A DNA stretch of 10,907 nt from Muribaculaceae bacterium (lineage in GTDB: Bacteria; Bacteroidota; Bacteroidia; Bacteroidales; Muribaculaceae): NCBI GenBank assembly GCA_009775125.1, contig VSPD01000070.1:1-10907 (forward strand), given 5' to 3'. Below are positions 1-6,284 of this stretch, one piece after another. The notes beneath the pieces are model-generated. The model searched no databases, had not been told where the DNA came from, and worked only from the letters and a program-made list of their open reading frames with translations. A program made the position numbers and the translations under genes. Each line of letters begins with the position of its first letter. Within the stretch, counting starts at the first letter, position 1.

Positions 1-1
1 G

Positions 2-142
2 CAACAACAACAGCAGCAACAGCAAATGAGCGGCAATGCCGAGCAGATACTGCAAACTATGCAAAACCGCGAAAACCAAACGCGAGAAAAGACAAAGGAA
101 CAGCCGCAGCCTATGCGCGCCACCACCGACAAGCCCTGGTAA
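2..142 (+). CDS. batC: BatC C-terminal tail (partial, 5' end outside window)
   Basis: An open frame entering from the left edge encodes a run of eight glutamines, then a charged, Gln-rich tail that ends in DKPW and a TAA stop. No domain is left in the visible 46 residues. The identification rests on position, directly upstream of batD and batE, and on the known architecture of BatC in Bacteroidales: TPR repeats followed by a low-complexity Gln/Asn-rich C-terminus. BatC is a TPR protein of the aerotolerance operon (batA-batB-batC-batD-batE, often with a MoxR ATPase upstream) and is thought to act in the envelope with the vWA-domain proteins BatA and BatB. The batD start follows 34 bp later, so co-transcription is likely. 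The (CAA/CAG)n tract is a possible site of length variation. Confidence 0.8.
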   Translation, partial: QQQQQQQQMSGNAEQILQTMQNRENQTREKTKEQPQPMRATTDKPW

Positions 143-176
143 AGCCAACCGGGCATTCGTAATTATCAACCGAATT

Positions 177-1982
177 ATGAAAATCCGTTTCAACATATTA
201 TTTCTCATTTTGGTGTTGCCGCTTATTGTGGCAGCACAGGTATCGCTGAGAGTGCAGGCTCCCAGGCAGGTTGTGGAGGGAAGGAAGTTCTCTGTAACTT
301 TCCGCTTGTCCAACGCATCCTCAAATGCGCCTTCCGCCCCAACTTTGAATAATTGCAAATTTGTCTACGGTCCATCGACATCGACGATGAGTTCCACCCA
401 GATTATCAACGGGCAGGTGTCATCGTCGACATCAATAGATTTTACATTTACATATCTTGCCGAAAAAGCCGGCGAGGTGACCATACCGGAGGTATCTGTC
501 AATGCCGACGGAAAAAAAGTGTCGTCGGCTCCGGCTCGTTTCACAATCCTGCCTCCCGACAAAAACGCGCAGCAGAATCAAGGCGGCTACGGCGCTCCCG
601 CGGTCGACGATATTTCCACCCACACTCCCCGTAAAATATCGTCCGACGACATGTTTGTGCGCATCAATCTGAGCAAGGCTTCTGTTTATGAGCAAGAGGC
701 CGTGATTGCAACGATGAAGGTGTATACCAAATACAATATTTCAAGTTTCCGCGCCACGGCCCAGCCAACCTTCGAAGGCTTCCTGTCTGAGGAGCTTGAT
801 GTGCCCAACCAGATTGAACAGGAGCATTACAACGGCCAGAATTATACCACCGCCGTGCTCAAACGCTGCATACTCTATCCGCAGAAAACAGGCAATCTTA
901 CAATCACCTCCGGAAAATTCGAAGTCACAATTGTGCAATATGAGCTTGTAAGCAACGGATTTTTCCAGACACGCCGTCCGGTCGAGCAGCAGGTCATAAC
1001 ACAATCCAACAACGCTACTCTCCATGTCGTTCCGCTGCCCGAGCCGCGTCCGGCTTCGTTTAATGGAGCTGTCGGCCAATTCTCGGCGTCGGCGTCGATG
1101 TCGCCCACGGAGTTGCGCACAAACGAGGCCTCGACATACACATTCAATGTAAAAGGCACGGGCAACATAAAGTATCTGAAAACCCCGACCATCGATTTCC
1201 CCGCAGGAATAGACCAATACACCCCCAAGACCGATATAGATGCACGTTTTGCCGGCAATAATATCAGCGGATCGTATCAAGTGGTATATACACTCGTGCC
1301 GCAAGAACCGGGCAAATTCGACATCCCCGCCTGGGATTTCACATATTTCAATCCCTCGACAAAAGAATATGTCACAATTCCCGTCGGAGGCTATGAAATG
1401 AAAGTGGCACAAGGTGCGTCAACATCTGCCATTACCGAGCAGACATCCATAAAAAAGGAAATGACCGATATATTGCATATCAAGTCATCGGCATCAAGCG
1501 CCCAGCAGAAAATGCCATCGCGCATATTCCATTCGGCAATCTATTGGCTACTCTACATCGGAGCCGCCGCCGTGCTCGTGGCTGTGATACTTATTTATCG
1601 ACGGAATCTGAAACTTCGCGCAGATGTGCGTGGCCGCAAACTCGCGCGTGCCAACCGTGTTGCGGCAAAACGCCTCAGAGCGGCCCGCCGCCTCATGTCG
1701 GCACATCAATCCGAGCAATTCTATGCCGAGTTGAGCCGTGCGCTTTGGGGATATATCTCCGACAAGCTCGGCATACCGGCGTCGCAGCTCCTGCGCGATA
1801 ACATTGCCGAGCGGCTTGGCGCATATGGCGTAAGCTCCGAAGCGACTGCTGAGATAATCTCGATACTCGACGATTGCGAAATGGCACGTTTTACCCCCGG
1901 CAGCTCATCCGACGAGGCATTGTCAAATCTCTACGATAAAGCGGTGACAGCGATAAAAAGCGTGGAAGACTCGAAAAAATAA
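177..1982 (+). CDS. batD: BatD, oxygen-tolerance envelope protein
   Basis: A 601-aa protein with a clear signal peptide (residues 1-20, MKIRFNILFLILVLPLIVAA), a long beta-rich extracytoplasmic region (about 21-445), one transmembrane helix (about 454-476, starting AIYWLLYIG), and a basic, helical cytoplasmic tail of about 125 residues. This layout is that of the BatD family (oxygen tolerance): repeated Ig-like beta domains outside, single anchor near the C-terminus. The frame stays open 47 codons further upstream to position 36, but that extension overlaps batC and is Lys/Arg/Cys-rich, so the ATG at 177 in front of the signal peptide is chosen. batE begins 23 bp after the stop. BatD is needed with the other Bat proteins for oxidative-stress or envelope integrity in Bacteroides and spirochaetes; its biochemical role is not established. 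Nothing looks broken. Confidence 0.92.
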   Translation: MKIRFNILFLILVLPLIVAAQVSLRVQAPRQVVEGRKFSVTFRLSNASSNAPSAPTLNNCKFVYGPSTSTMSSTQIINGQVSSSTSIDFTFTYLAEKAGEVTIPEVSVNADGKKVSSAPARFTILPPDKNAQQNQGGYGAPAVDDISTHTPRKISSDDMFVRINLSKASVYEQEAVIATMKVYTKYNISSFRATAQPTFEGFLSEELDVPNQIEQEHYNGQNYTTAVLKRCILYPQKTGNLTITSGKFEVTIVQYELVSNGFFQTRRPVEQQVITQSNNATLHVVPLPEPRPASFNGAVGQFSASASMSPTELRTNEASTYTFNVKGTGNIKYLKTPTIDFPAGIDQYTPKTDIDARFAGNNISGSYQVVYTLVPQEPGKFDIPAWDFTYFNPSTKEYVTIPVGGYEMKVAQGASTSAITEQTSIKKEMTDILHIKSSASSAQQKMPSRIFHSAIYWLLYIGAAAVLVAVILIYRRNLKLRADVRGRKLARANRVAAKRLRAARRLMSAHQSEQFYAELSRALWGYISDKLGIPASQLLRDNIAERLGAYGVSSEATAEIISILDDCEMARFTPGSSSDEALSNLYDKAVTAIKSVEDSKK

Positions 1983-2005
1983 CCCCACACAGAGTTCATG
2001 CAAAG

Positions 2006-2782
2006 ATGAAACATATATATTTCACGATACTATTCCTTTTCAGCGCGGCAAGCATGATGTTTGCAGCACCTTTGGCCGTGCAGGCCGATTCGGCCTATAA
2101 CAAAGAAGACTATTCAACGGCCGTGCGCCTGTATCATCAGGCAATAGAGGCCGACGGGGTGTCGCCCGAAGTATGCTACAATCTGGCCAATGCCTACTAT
2201 CGCATCGGGCGTCCCGGCCGTGCCGTAATCTACTACGAACGCGCCCTGGCCCTCGACCCGTCGATGCACGACGCGCGTACAAATCTTGAATTTGTAAACA
2301 CACGCATCCTCGACCGCCCCGAAGACGACAGCTCGTTCCTTGGAAACCTCCACCGTTCTATCTCATCATGGATGAGCGCCGACGCATGGGCATGGACAGC
2401 CTTCGCGCTGTTTGTCATAATACTTGGCTGTGTGGCAGTCTACATATTCAGTGGAAACATCATCCTGCGTAAGGCCGGATTCTTCGGCGGATTTATCATG
2501 CTGTTTGTATTTGCATATGTATTGGTGATAGCAAGCGGCACAGCATCGGCCTATGACGACTATTCACGCGCCGTAGTGGTTGTGCCTACTGCCAACATGG
2601 CCACAACCCCCGGAGTCTCCACATCGAAAAATGCGAAAATAATACCCGTGCATGAAGGAACACGCGTGGAAATAATGGACTCAATGGCTATTCCGGGCGA
2701 CGCCGTTCCGATGTGGTATGATGTTAAGATCAACAACTCTACCCGGGCCTGGGTAAAATCAACGGATATCGAACGTATATAA
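2006..2782 (+). CDS. batE: BatE, TPR/transmembrane/SH3-like protein
   Basis: A 258-aa protein. Residues 1-20 form a signal peptide or signal anchor. Residues about 27-95 hold two TPR repeats, the second visible as YNLANAYYRIGRPGRAVIYY followed by ERALALDP. Two transmembrane helices follow (about 130-149 and 158-180), separated by a short loop with Arg and Lys. Residues about 190-258 form an SH3b-like module with the typical ending WYDVKIN...RAWVKSTDIERI. TPR, two helices and C-terminal SH3 is the known order for BatE. It closes the operon: batD ends 23 bp upstream and no same-strand gene follows for about 200 bp. The TPR part probably docks partner Bat proteins; the SH3-like end may contact cell wall or another Bat subunit (inference). 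Confidence 0.92.
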   Translation: MKHIYFTILFLFSAASMMFAAPLAVQADSAYNKEDYSTAVRLYHQAIEADGVSPEVCYNLANAYYRIGRPGRAVIYYERALALDPSMHDARTNLEFVNTRILDRPEDDSSFLGNLHRSISSWMSADAWAWTAFALFVIILGCVAVYIFSGNIILRKAGFFGGFIMLFVFAYVLVIASGTASAYDDYSRAVVVVPTANMATTPGVSTSKNAKIIPVHEGTRVEIMDSMAIPGDAVPMWYDVKINNSTRAWVKSTDIERI

Positions 2783-2830
2783 AAATAATATCCTGATATT
2801 TAACGTGTTAGAATTTGAAACTGCCTTTTC

Positions 2831-2853
2831 ATGTTTTAAAACATATTTTTTTA
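2831..2853 (+). terminator. Possible weak terminator after batE
   Basis: A 14-nt perfect palindrome (ATGTTTTAAAACAT, 2831-2844) is followed at once by a T-rich run. The stem is all A/T apart from one G-C pair per side, and only about five pairs can form around a TTAA loop, so as a terminator it would be weak. It is the only candidate between batE and the next gene. A second small hairpin (CCGCC/GGCGG, about 2923-2939) lies nearer to that gene and has no T-run. Confidence 0.3.
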
Positions 2854-2979
2854 TTTGCAAATACCGAAAACATATAATAATTTTATAACCAAAACAAATC
2901 AACCATGATTTCAAGGCCGCCCGTCCACGGCGGTGAAAAATACAAATAATCAAATTCTTAACATAATACCCCTACGATT

Positions 2980-3240
2980 ATGACAAAGACAATCACGTTC
3001 AACGACCTCCGTCGTCTCAAAGACAGCCTTCCCGATGGCTCTATGCACAAAATCGCCGACAAACTCAACATCACTGTGCAAACCGTCCGTAACTACTTCG
3101 GTGGTTCAAACTACGACTTCGGCCGCAATGTGGGTGTCCACATCGAACCGGGTCCCGACGGCGGCATCGTAGTGCTCGACGATTCCACAATCTACGACAT
3201 GGCCGTTGAAATCCTCCAGGAAACACAGGAAGAAGCATAA
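2980..3240 (+). CDS. Small helix-turn-helix DNA-binding protein
   Basis: An 86-aa protein. Residues about 20-40 (SMHKIADKLNITVQTVRNYF) read as a classic helix-turn-helix: a helix holding IADKLN, a turn, then a recognition helix TVQTVRNYF. The second half (about 50-70) is a Gly/Asp-rich beta segment with VHIEPGPDGGIVVLDD, then a short C-terminal helix. Small proteins of this build are common in Bacteroidales, but I cannot name a characterised member. Codon choice is strongly C-ending (AAC, GAC, CTC, TTC), like the aldolase in this window, which suggests high expression. It stands alone between a 197-bp leader and a strong terminator, so it is probably monocistronic. It might be a nucleoid-type or global regulator rather than a local one, which is inference from expression bias and isolation. 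Confidence 0.8.
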   Translation: MTKTITFNDLRRLKDSLPDGSMHKIADKLNITVQTVRNYFGGSNYDFGRNVGVHIEPGPDGGIVVLDDSTIYDMAVEILQETQEEA

Positions 3241-3266
3241 TCCGCAAAAGGATCGCTAATAAAAAG

Positions 3267-3299
3267 AAAAAGGCGCGTTCAAGATGAACGTGCCTTTTT
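3267..3299 (+). terminator. Intrinsic terminator of the HTH gene
   Basis: A 14-bp stem (AAAAAGGCGCGTTC paired with GAACGTGCCTTTTT, one G-T pair) around the 5-nt loop AAGAT, ending in a T-run. It starts 26 bp after the stop of the HTH gene. A-run on one side and T-run on the other mean it could also stop transcription from the opposite strand. Confidence 0.9.
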
Positions 3300-3312
3300 C
3301 TCTTTATCGGCC

Positions 3313-3412
3313 GGAGCGTTCGATAGCGCCAACCGTGGTGCAGAACGCTACGCTGCCGCTCGCTCCAATAAACATAACATGCCGGGGGATGGCCGCTATT
3401 GTTCCACCCCCG
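3313..3412. repeat. Chain of small hairpins next to the composite repeat
   Basis: Three nested or serial inverted repeats are visible. GGAGCG (3313-3318) pairs with CGCTCC (3361-3366). Inside that, AGCGTTC (3315-3321) pairs with GAACGCT (3343-3349), so these two stems are alternatives. A third stem, CGGGGG (3383-3388), pairs with CCCCCG (3407-3412) and extends with one bulge. The GGAGCG/CGCTCC ends match those of the central hairpin of the composite repeat just downstream, so this may be a decayed piece of the same family. No coding potential is seen. Confidence 0.45.
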
Positions 3413-3446
3413 TTACTTTCTTGAATCGCGTAGCGATTCTGAAAGA

Positions 3447-3547
3447 AATTTGTGAAATTCGCGCAATCTGTGAAATTTGTGTATCCCGGAGCGCGACCGC
3501 GCTCTTTTTTACCACGAATTACACAGATTGCGCGAATTTCACAAATT
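3447..3547. repeat. 26-bp perfect inverted repeat enclosing a GC-rich hairpin
   Basis: Arms 3447-3472 and 3522-3547 are perfect reverse complements over 26 bp, and pairing continues imperfectly inward (AATTTGTG against CACGAATT). The centre holds its own hairpin, GAGCGC-GACC-GCGCTC (3489-3504), followed by TTTTTT. The result is a long stem with an inner stem-loop, which in RNA would give a nearly continuous rod. Confidence 0.85.
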
Positions 3548-3564
3548 GCTTTGAATTAATTATG

Positions 3565-3625
3565 TAGGAACACAATCCTCCGGATTGTGAAAAATATAAT
3601 CACAATCCGGAGGATTGTGTTCCTA
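3565..3625. repeat. 25-bp perfect inverted repeat with self-complementary arms
   Basis: Arms 3565-3589 and 3601-3625 are perfect reverse complements over 25 bp around an 11-nt A/T loop. Each arm is itself a hairpin: CACAATCC, 3-nt loop TCC or GGA, then GGATTGTG. The block can therefore form one long stem or two short ones. The matching block in copy 2 (8473-8490) is reduced to GTAGGA-ACACAA-TCCTAC. Confidence 0.88.
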
Positions 3626-3755
3626 TCGGGTGGATTCACTCACTGACAGTTAAATAATAATGCGCCGGTATTACGGCTTGCGCCCATGCCTACCATTTTA
3701 GCGTCTCTGCCGCTTCTACCGAAAAAACATGCACTGCAAACTCGGCTATGTGCCG

Positions 3756-5009
3756 TTAATCGATTGCTTTCGAAGCAAAGTTCGCCATTGTCCTCATTGC
3801 AAGAGTTATGGCCTCTCCTGTCAGTAGGATTTCGGCAAGCCGGTAATGCCTTTTGTCTTTATTCTTTACGGTATGGCCTGCCAAAGACGCTGTATTGAGC
3901 AACTTTTCCCGTAAGTCCCAATCGCCGAAATAAGTTGACGCACCCATAGCAAATGCTGTCCCCGAAGGACTCAAACCATAAAGCACAGGACCGGCATCGA
4001 TGTCGAAAGTAAATTTGGGCGCATCTTTGAGAAATTCTTTAAGAGCGGCTTTTTTGCCAAATCTTACGACCAATGTCTTTTTCATGCGTTCATACTGCTG
4101 TTTTGCAAAGTCTCCATCAATCAGAGCCAAGCCGCTTGTGTTCAGTCCTGAATATGCTCCGCTTGTACGCCCTTTTGGCTGTCTGTTAAAGCAACAGGCA
4201 AAAAGCAGTCCGGTTTCCTTATCGATATATTCTTCTTTGCAATAATAAAGCCACTTGTCTATTGTGGATTGATATTCATTATGATGCAGTCTTCCAAAGT
4301 CTTTGAGGGCTATGAGCGCAAACATCATGTCAGGGAAAAACACAACGCCATTGGGAAATGAAGGCAGGTTGCAATCCGGAGCCAGCATCATGCGACGATT
4401 CAGAGTGTCACAGAGTTTATTATGAAGACTGTCAAAACGGCTGTCACCTCCGGCAAGTTTGTAATTTCCTATCATCCACGCAAGGATACTGAGATAGGTC
4501 ATATGGCTTCGATTGCCGTCGAGTGTATCCATGGCGTCTTCACCCCAACATGCAGTATCATAAAATCGGATGGTTGGAGTATTGACGAGATTGATGAGCT
4601 GCGGAATCTTATCGATATATGTTGCCTTCAATTCGGGATACAGTCTGATGATATTGCACAATGCAACGGCTGTCATGGAACAGGCGTAAATCGCCCATTC
4701 TCCTTGGAAATGCCGCCCAATGGCTTCCGGCATGGCTTTTATGAGTTTTTCAGGATTATCCACTATCACATTTTCACAAAGCCAATTGGCACGGCCAATT
4801 ATATCGCGTTTTTCCTTTTGAGATTTGAAGGGATTCTCAACCCTTTTGTCGCTATCGTCCCAAGGCTTTATATCGGCAAATTTCAAAACGGCCAAGGCTC
4901 GTAAGGCCGACGGTATATAAATCCTATGCTTTATCGCCATTGAAAGAACCTGTTTCAAGTTAGATCTGTCAGTCTCTTTCAGTTGCTGAATGATGGTTGC
5001 TATATTCAT
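3756..5009 (-). CDS. Uncharacterised 417-aa helical protein, possibly alpha/alpha toroid
   Basis: A 417-aa protein without signal peptide or clear transmembrane helix. It is dominated by helices with regularly spaced conserved-looking patches: YDTACWGEDAMDTLDGNRSH (150-169), GRTSGAYSGLNTSG (280-293) and DIDAGPVLYGLSPSGTAF (336-353). Acidic and aromatic residues at helix ends spread over the whole length recall alpha/alpha-barrel (six-hairpin, linalool-dehydratase-like) folds, in which such patches line one face of a toroid. This fold is inferred by eye. D336/D338, E157/D158 and D161 are the acidic residues that stand out as possible active-site groups. The ATG at 5009 is only 5 bp past the stop of the HExxH gene, so the two are likely translated together. 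No homologue with known function is recognised. Its 3' end faces the composite repeat. Confidence 0.85.
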   Translation of the reverse strand: MNIATIIQQLKETDRSNLKQVLSMAIKHRIYIPSALRALAVLKFADIKPWDDSDKRVENPFKSQKEKRDIIGRANWLCENVIVDNPEKLIKAMPEAIGRHFQGEWAIYACSMTAVALCNIIRLYPELKATYIDKIPQLINLVNTPTIRFYDTACWGEDAMDTLDGNRSHMTYLSILAWMIGNYKLAGGDSRFDSLHNKLCDTLNRRMMLAPDCNLPSFPNGVVFFPDMMFALIALKDFGRLHHNEYQSTIDKWLYYCKEEYIDKETGLLFACCFNRQPKGRTSGAYSGLNTSGLALIDGDFAKQQYERMKKTLVVRFGKKAALKEFLKDAPKFTFDIDAGPVLYGLSPSGTAFAMGASTYFGDWDLREKLLNTASLAGHTVKNKDKRHYRLAEILLTGEAITLAMRTMANFASKAID

Positions 5010-5014
5010 GTTTG

Positions 5015-5338
5015 CTATTTATTTATTATGTACCCGGTCCAGGCGAAGAGGGGGCGGCGGTGCAGGTAGTTCAAGTCGTGGCCGTGGGTGTAGGCCTCGC
5101 GCTCGAATGAGATGTTCAGATATGCGTCTTGACGGTTGCGATATTGAAGCAAACGAAACAGCCATTCGATGAGATATAGGATGTAGAATGGGATGAAAAG
5201 CAATTCTCGTTGCTGGGCCGTATGGATGCGCTCGTGGTTGACGACATATTTGTCGATCCACGATGGGTCGCGGGTCCATATAGTCCCGAACAAGTTAACG
5301 CATATCCCTTTGGGAATCAGTTTGGATTTGATTATCAT
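5015..5338 (-). CDS. Small HExxH putative zinc peptidase-like membrane protein
   Basis: A 107-aa protein carrying the zinc-binding signature HERIH (residues 35-39) preceded by YVVN and followed by TAQQREL. A hydrophobic segment LLFIPFYILYLIEWLF (46-61) can span or lie on the membrane. A second acidic motif, FEREAY (78-83), could supply the third zinc ligand through E79 or E81, giving an HExxH plus Glu (gluzincin-like) set. Small proteins with N-HERIHT-QQ and FEREAY are widespread in Bacteroidetes as uncharacterised proteins; proteolytic activity is not shown. The protein is short for a peptidase, so it may act as a fragment-like metalloprotein or need a partner. The next gene starts 5 bp after its stop. 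The start lies 14 nt beyond a hairpin with T-run. Confidence 0.85.
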   Translation of the reverse strand: MIIKSKLIPKGICVNLFGTIWTRDPSWIDKYVVNHERIHTAQQRELLFIPFYILYLIEWLFRLLQYRNRQDAYLNISFEREAYTHGHDLNYLHRRPLFAWTGYIINK

Positions 5339-5352
5339 GTATATTGAAAAAT

Positions 5353-5388
5353 TTTCATCCCGCTGTCAAAACCGACAACGGGATGAAA
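5353..5388 (-). terminator. Terminator or attenuator between vWA and HExxH genes
   Basis: A 15-bp stem with one mismatch (TTTCATCCCGCTGTC against GACAACGGGATGAAA) around a 6-nt loop. Read on the minus strand it is followed directly by ATTTTTC. It begins 5 bp after the stop of the vWA gene and ends 14 nt before the ATG of the HExxH gene, so readthrough at this point would set expression of the downstream pair. No TAnnTTTG promoter was found in the 3' end of the vWA gene. Confidence 0.75.
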
Positions 5389-5393
5389 GTATC

Positions 5394-6140
5394 TTAAACT
5401 TCATCATCCGGGGCGAAATAGGACTTTAAAGATGCGCTTTTCATGCGGGAGAACAGATTGCTTCTGCATTCCTTGATTTGTTCCGGAGAGGCGTCTTCGT
5501 CGGCGAGGGTGGGATTGTCGGACATGGCTCCGCAGAAAGCGTCTTTTATACGTGAGTTCCAGCTTCGACGTGAGCGGCGTTCTTGTTCGAACATTGCTCC
5601 GGTGCCTTCCTCTGTTTGGTCGAATTGCAGCGAGTGGTCGATGTGCAAGGCGGCCGAGGTGGAGCGGGCGTCGATGTTTGCGCCTATGAAGCTGAAATTC
5701 CAGCCCATTTCTTTCAGTTCGTCGATCATGCGCACGACGCGTTCGGGCGTGTATAATCGGGAGGCGTTCTCCATGCCGTCGGTGATGATTGTGACGCATC
5801 CCACGGCAAACGTGTCGTTGTCGACTTTGGCGCGCAGGTCGCTGAGCGTGGAGCCAATGGCGTCGAAAAGAGGTGTGCCTCCCCAAGGCTGATAATCGTC
5901 GTCGGTGATATGGCTTACGTCGGCGGCCGGGGCATTTTTGATTATGTAATGCGAGGGATTGGAGCGGTTGGACTGAAACGCGTAGATTGAAATCTTATGT
6001 TCCTGCGTTTCGGCGTTTTCCTGTTGGGAAGATTTAATGGTGTTGATTGTTTCGTTGCATCCGGACACGGTCTGACGTTTGATTCCGGACATAGAGCCCG
6101 ACTCATCAATGATGATGAGGTTGTAGACAATTTGTTTCAT
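5394..6140 (-). CDS. von Willebrand factor A domain protein
   Basis: A 248-aa cytoplasmic-looking protein with no signal peptide. The N-terminus is a vWA domain with an intact MIDAS: DESGSM (D12-x-S14-x-S16), the threonine in WGGTPLFDA (T89), and the aspartate in IITDGMEN (D121). The Rossmann-type strands IVYNLIIID, KISIYAF, CVTIITD and NFSFIGA are visible, so residues about 1-165 make one domain. The C-terminal 80 residues are polar, rich in Arg, Ser and Glu, with no named domain. Bacterial vWA proteins of this soluble type commonly bind partner proteins through a metal ion, including AAA ATPases of the MoxR class and toxin-like systems; no such partner is adjacent here. It follows the Nudix gene on the same strand after 144 bp of purine-rich DNA. 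Confidence 0.9.
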   Translation of the reverse strand: MKQIVYNLIIIDESGSMSGIKRQTVSGCNETINTIKSSQQENAETQEHKISIYAFQSNRSNPSHYIIKNAPAADVSHITDDDYQPWGGTPLFDAIGSTLSDLRAKVDNDTFAVGCVTIITDGMENASRLYTPERVVRMIDELKEMGWNFSFIGANIDARSTSAALHIDHSLQFDQTEEGTGAMFEQERRSRRSWNSRIKDAFCGAMSDNPTLADEDASPEQIKECRSNLFSRMKSASLKSYFAPDDEV

Positions 6141-6150
6141 AAAAATAGTT

Positions 6151-6271
6151 GGAAGGTGAGGAGTTAGAAAGGTGAGGAGAGAGGAGACAGGTGAGAGAGA
6201 AGAATGAAAGAGGTGAAAAGTGGAGAGAAGAGGAGCGGGAGAGAGAAGAATGATAGAGAGAGGAGAAGGAG
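6151..6271. repeat. Purine-rich low-complexity tract between two genes
   Basis: On the plus strand this 121-bp stretch has about 12 pyrimidines, only two of them C; the rest is a GA/GGA/GAA mixture. A 15-nt word (GAGAGAGAAGAATGA) occurs twice, at 6193-6207 and 6239-6253, 46 bp apart. On the transcribed strand it gives a polypyrimidine leader in front of the vWA ATG. It is neither coding nor a neat tandem array. Confidence 0.8.
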
Positions 6272-6284
6272 ATTTATAAAATCG

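Larger units (their letters stand above)
3422..3674. repeat. Composite palindromic intergenic repeat, copy 1
   Basis: This stretch shares ordered blocks with 8338-8518: a small hairpin GAATCGCGTAGCGATT, AATTTGTG-type arms, the central hairpin GAGCGCGACCGCGCTC with a following T-run, CCACGAATT, TAGGAACACAATCCT, and the end block AATAATAATGC.CCGG.ATTAC. Copy 1 is the longer and better preserved copy. It lies after the HTH gene terminator and before the 3' end of the leftward 417-aa gene, between convergent genes. No transposase or ORF with recognisable product is inside. It fits a non-autonomous, REP- or MITE-like dispersed element; this name is inference. Confidence 0.75.

Noticed and set aside
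36..176. N-terminal extension of BatD from an upstream ATG
   Set aside because: It overlaps the batC tail in another frame, is Lys/Arg/Cys-rich and would bury the signal peptide that starts at 177.
3379..3567. 62-aa open frame in the repeat region
   Set aside because: It translates the inverted repeats (repeated ICEIRAICEI-like text) and has no independent coding signal.
3422..3674. CRISPR array or insertion sequence
   Set aside because: Repeats are inverted and unequal with no spacer regularity, and there is no Cas or transposase gene in the window.
4422..4904. 160-aa plus-strand frame inside the 417-aa gene
   Set aside because: It is the antisense of a gene with coherent helical pattern; no motif or start context supports it.
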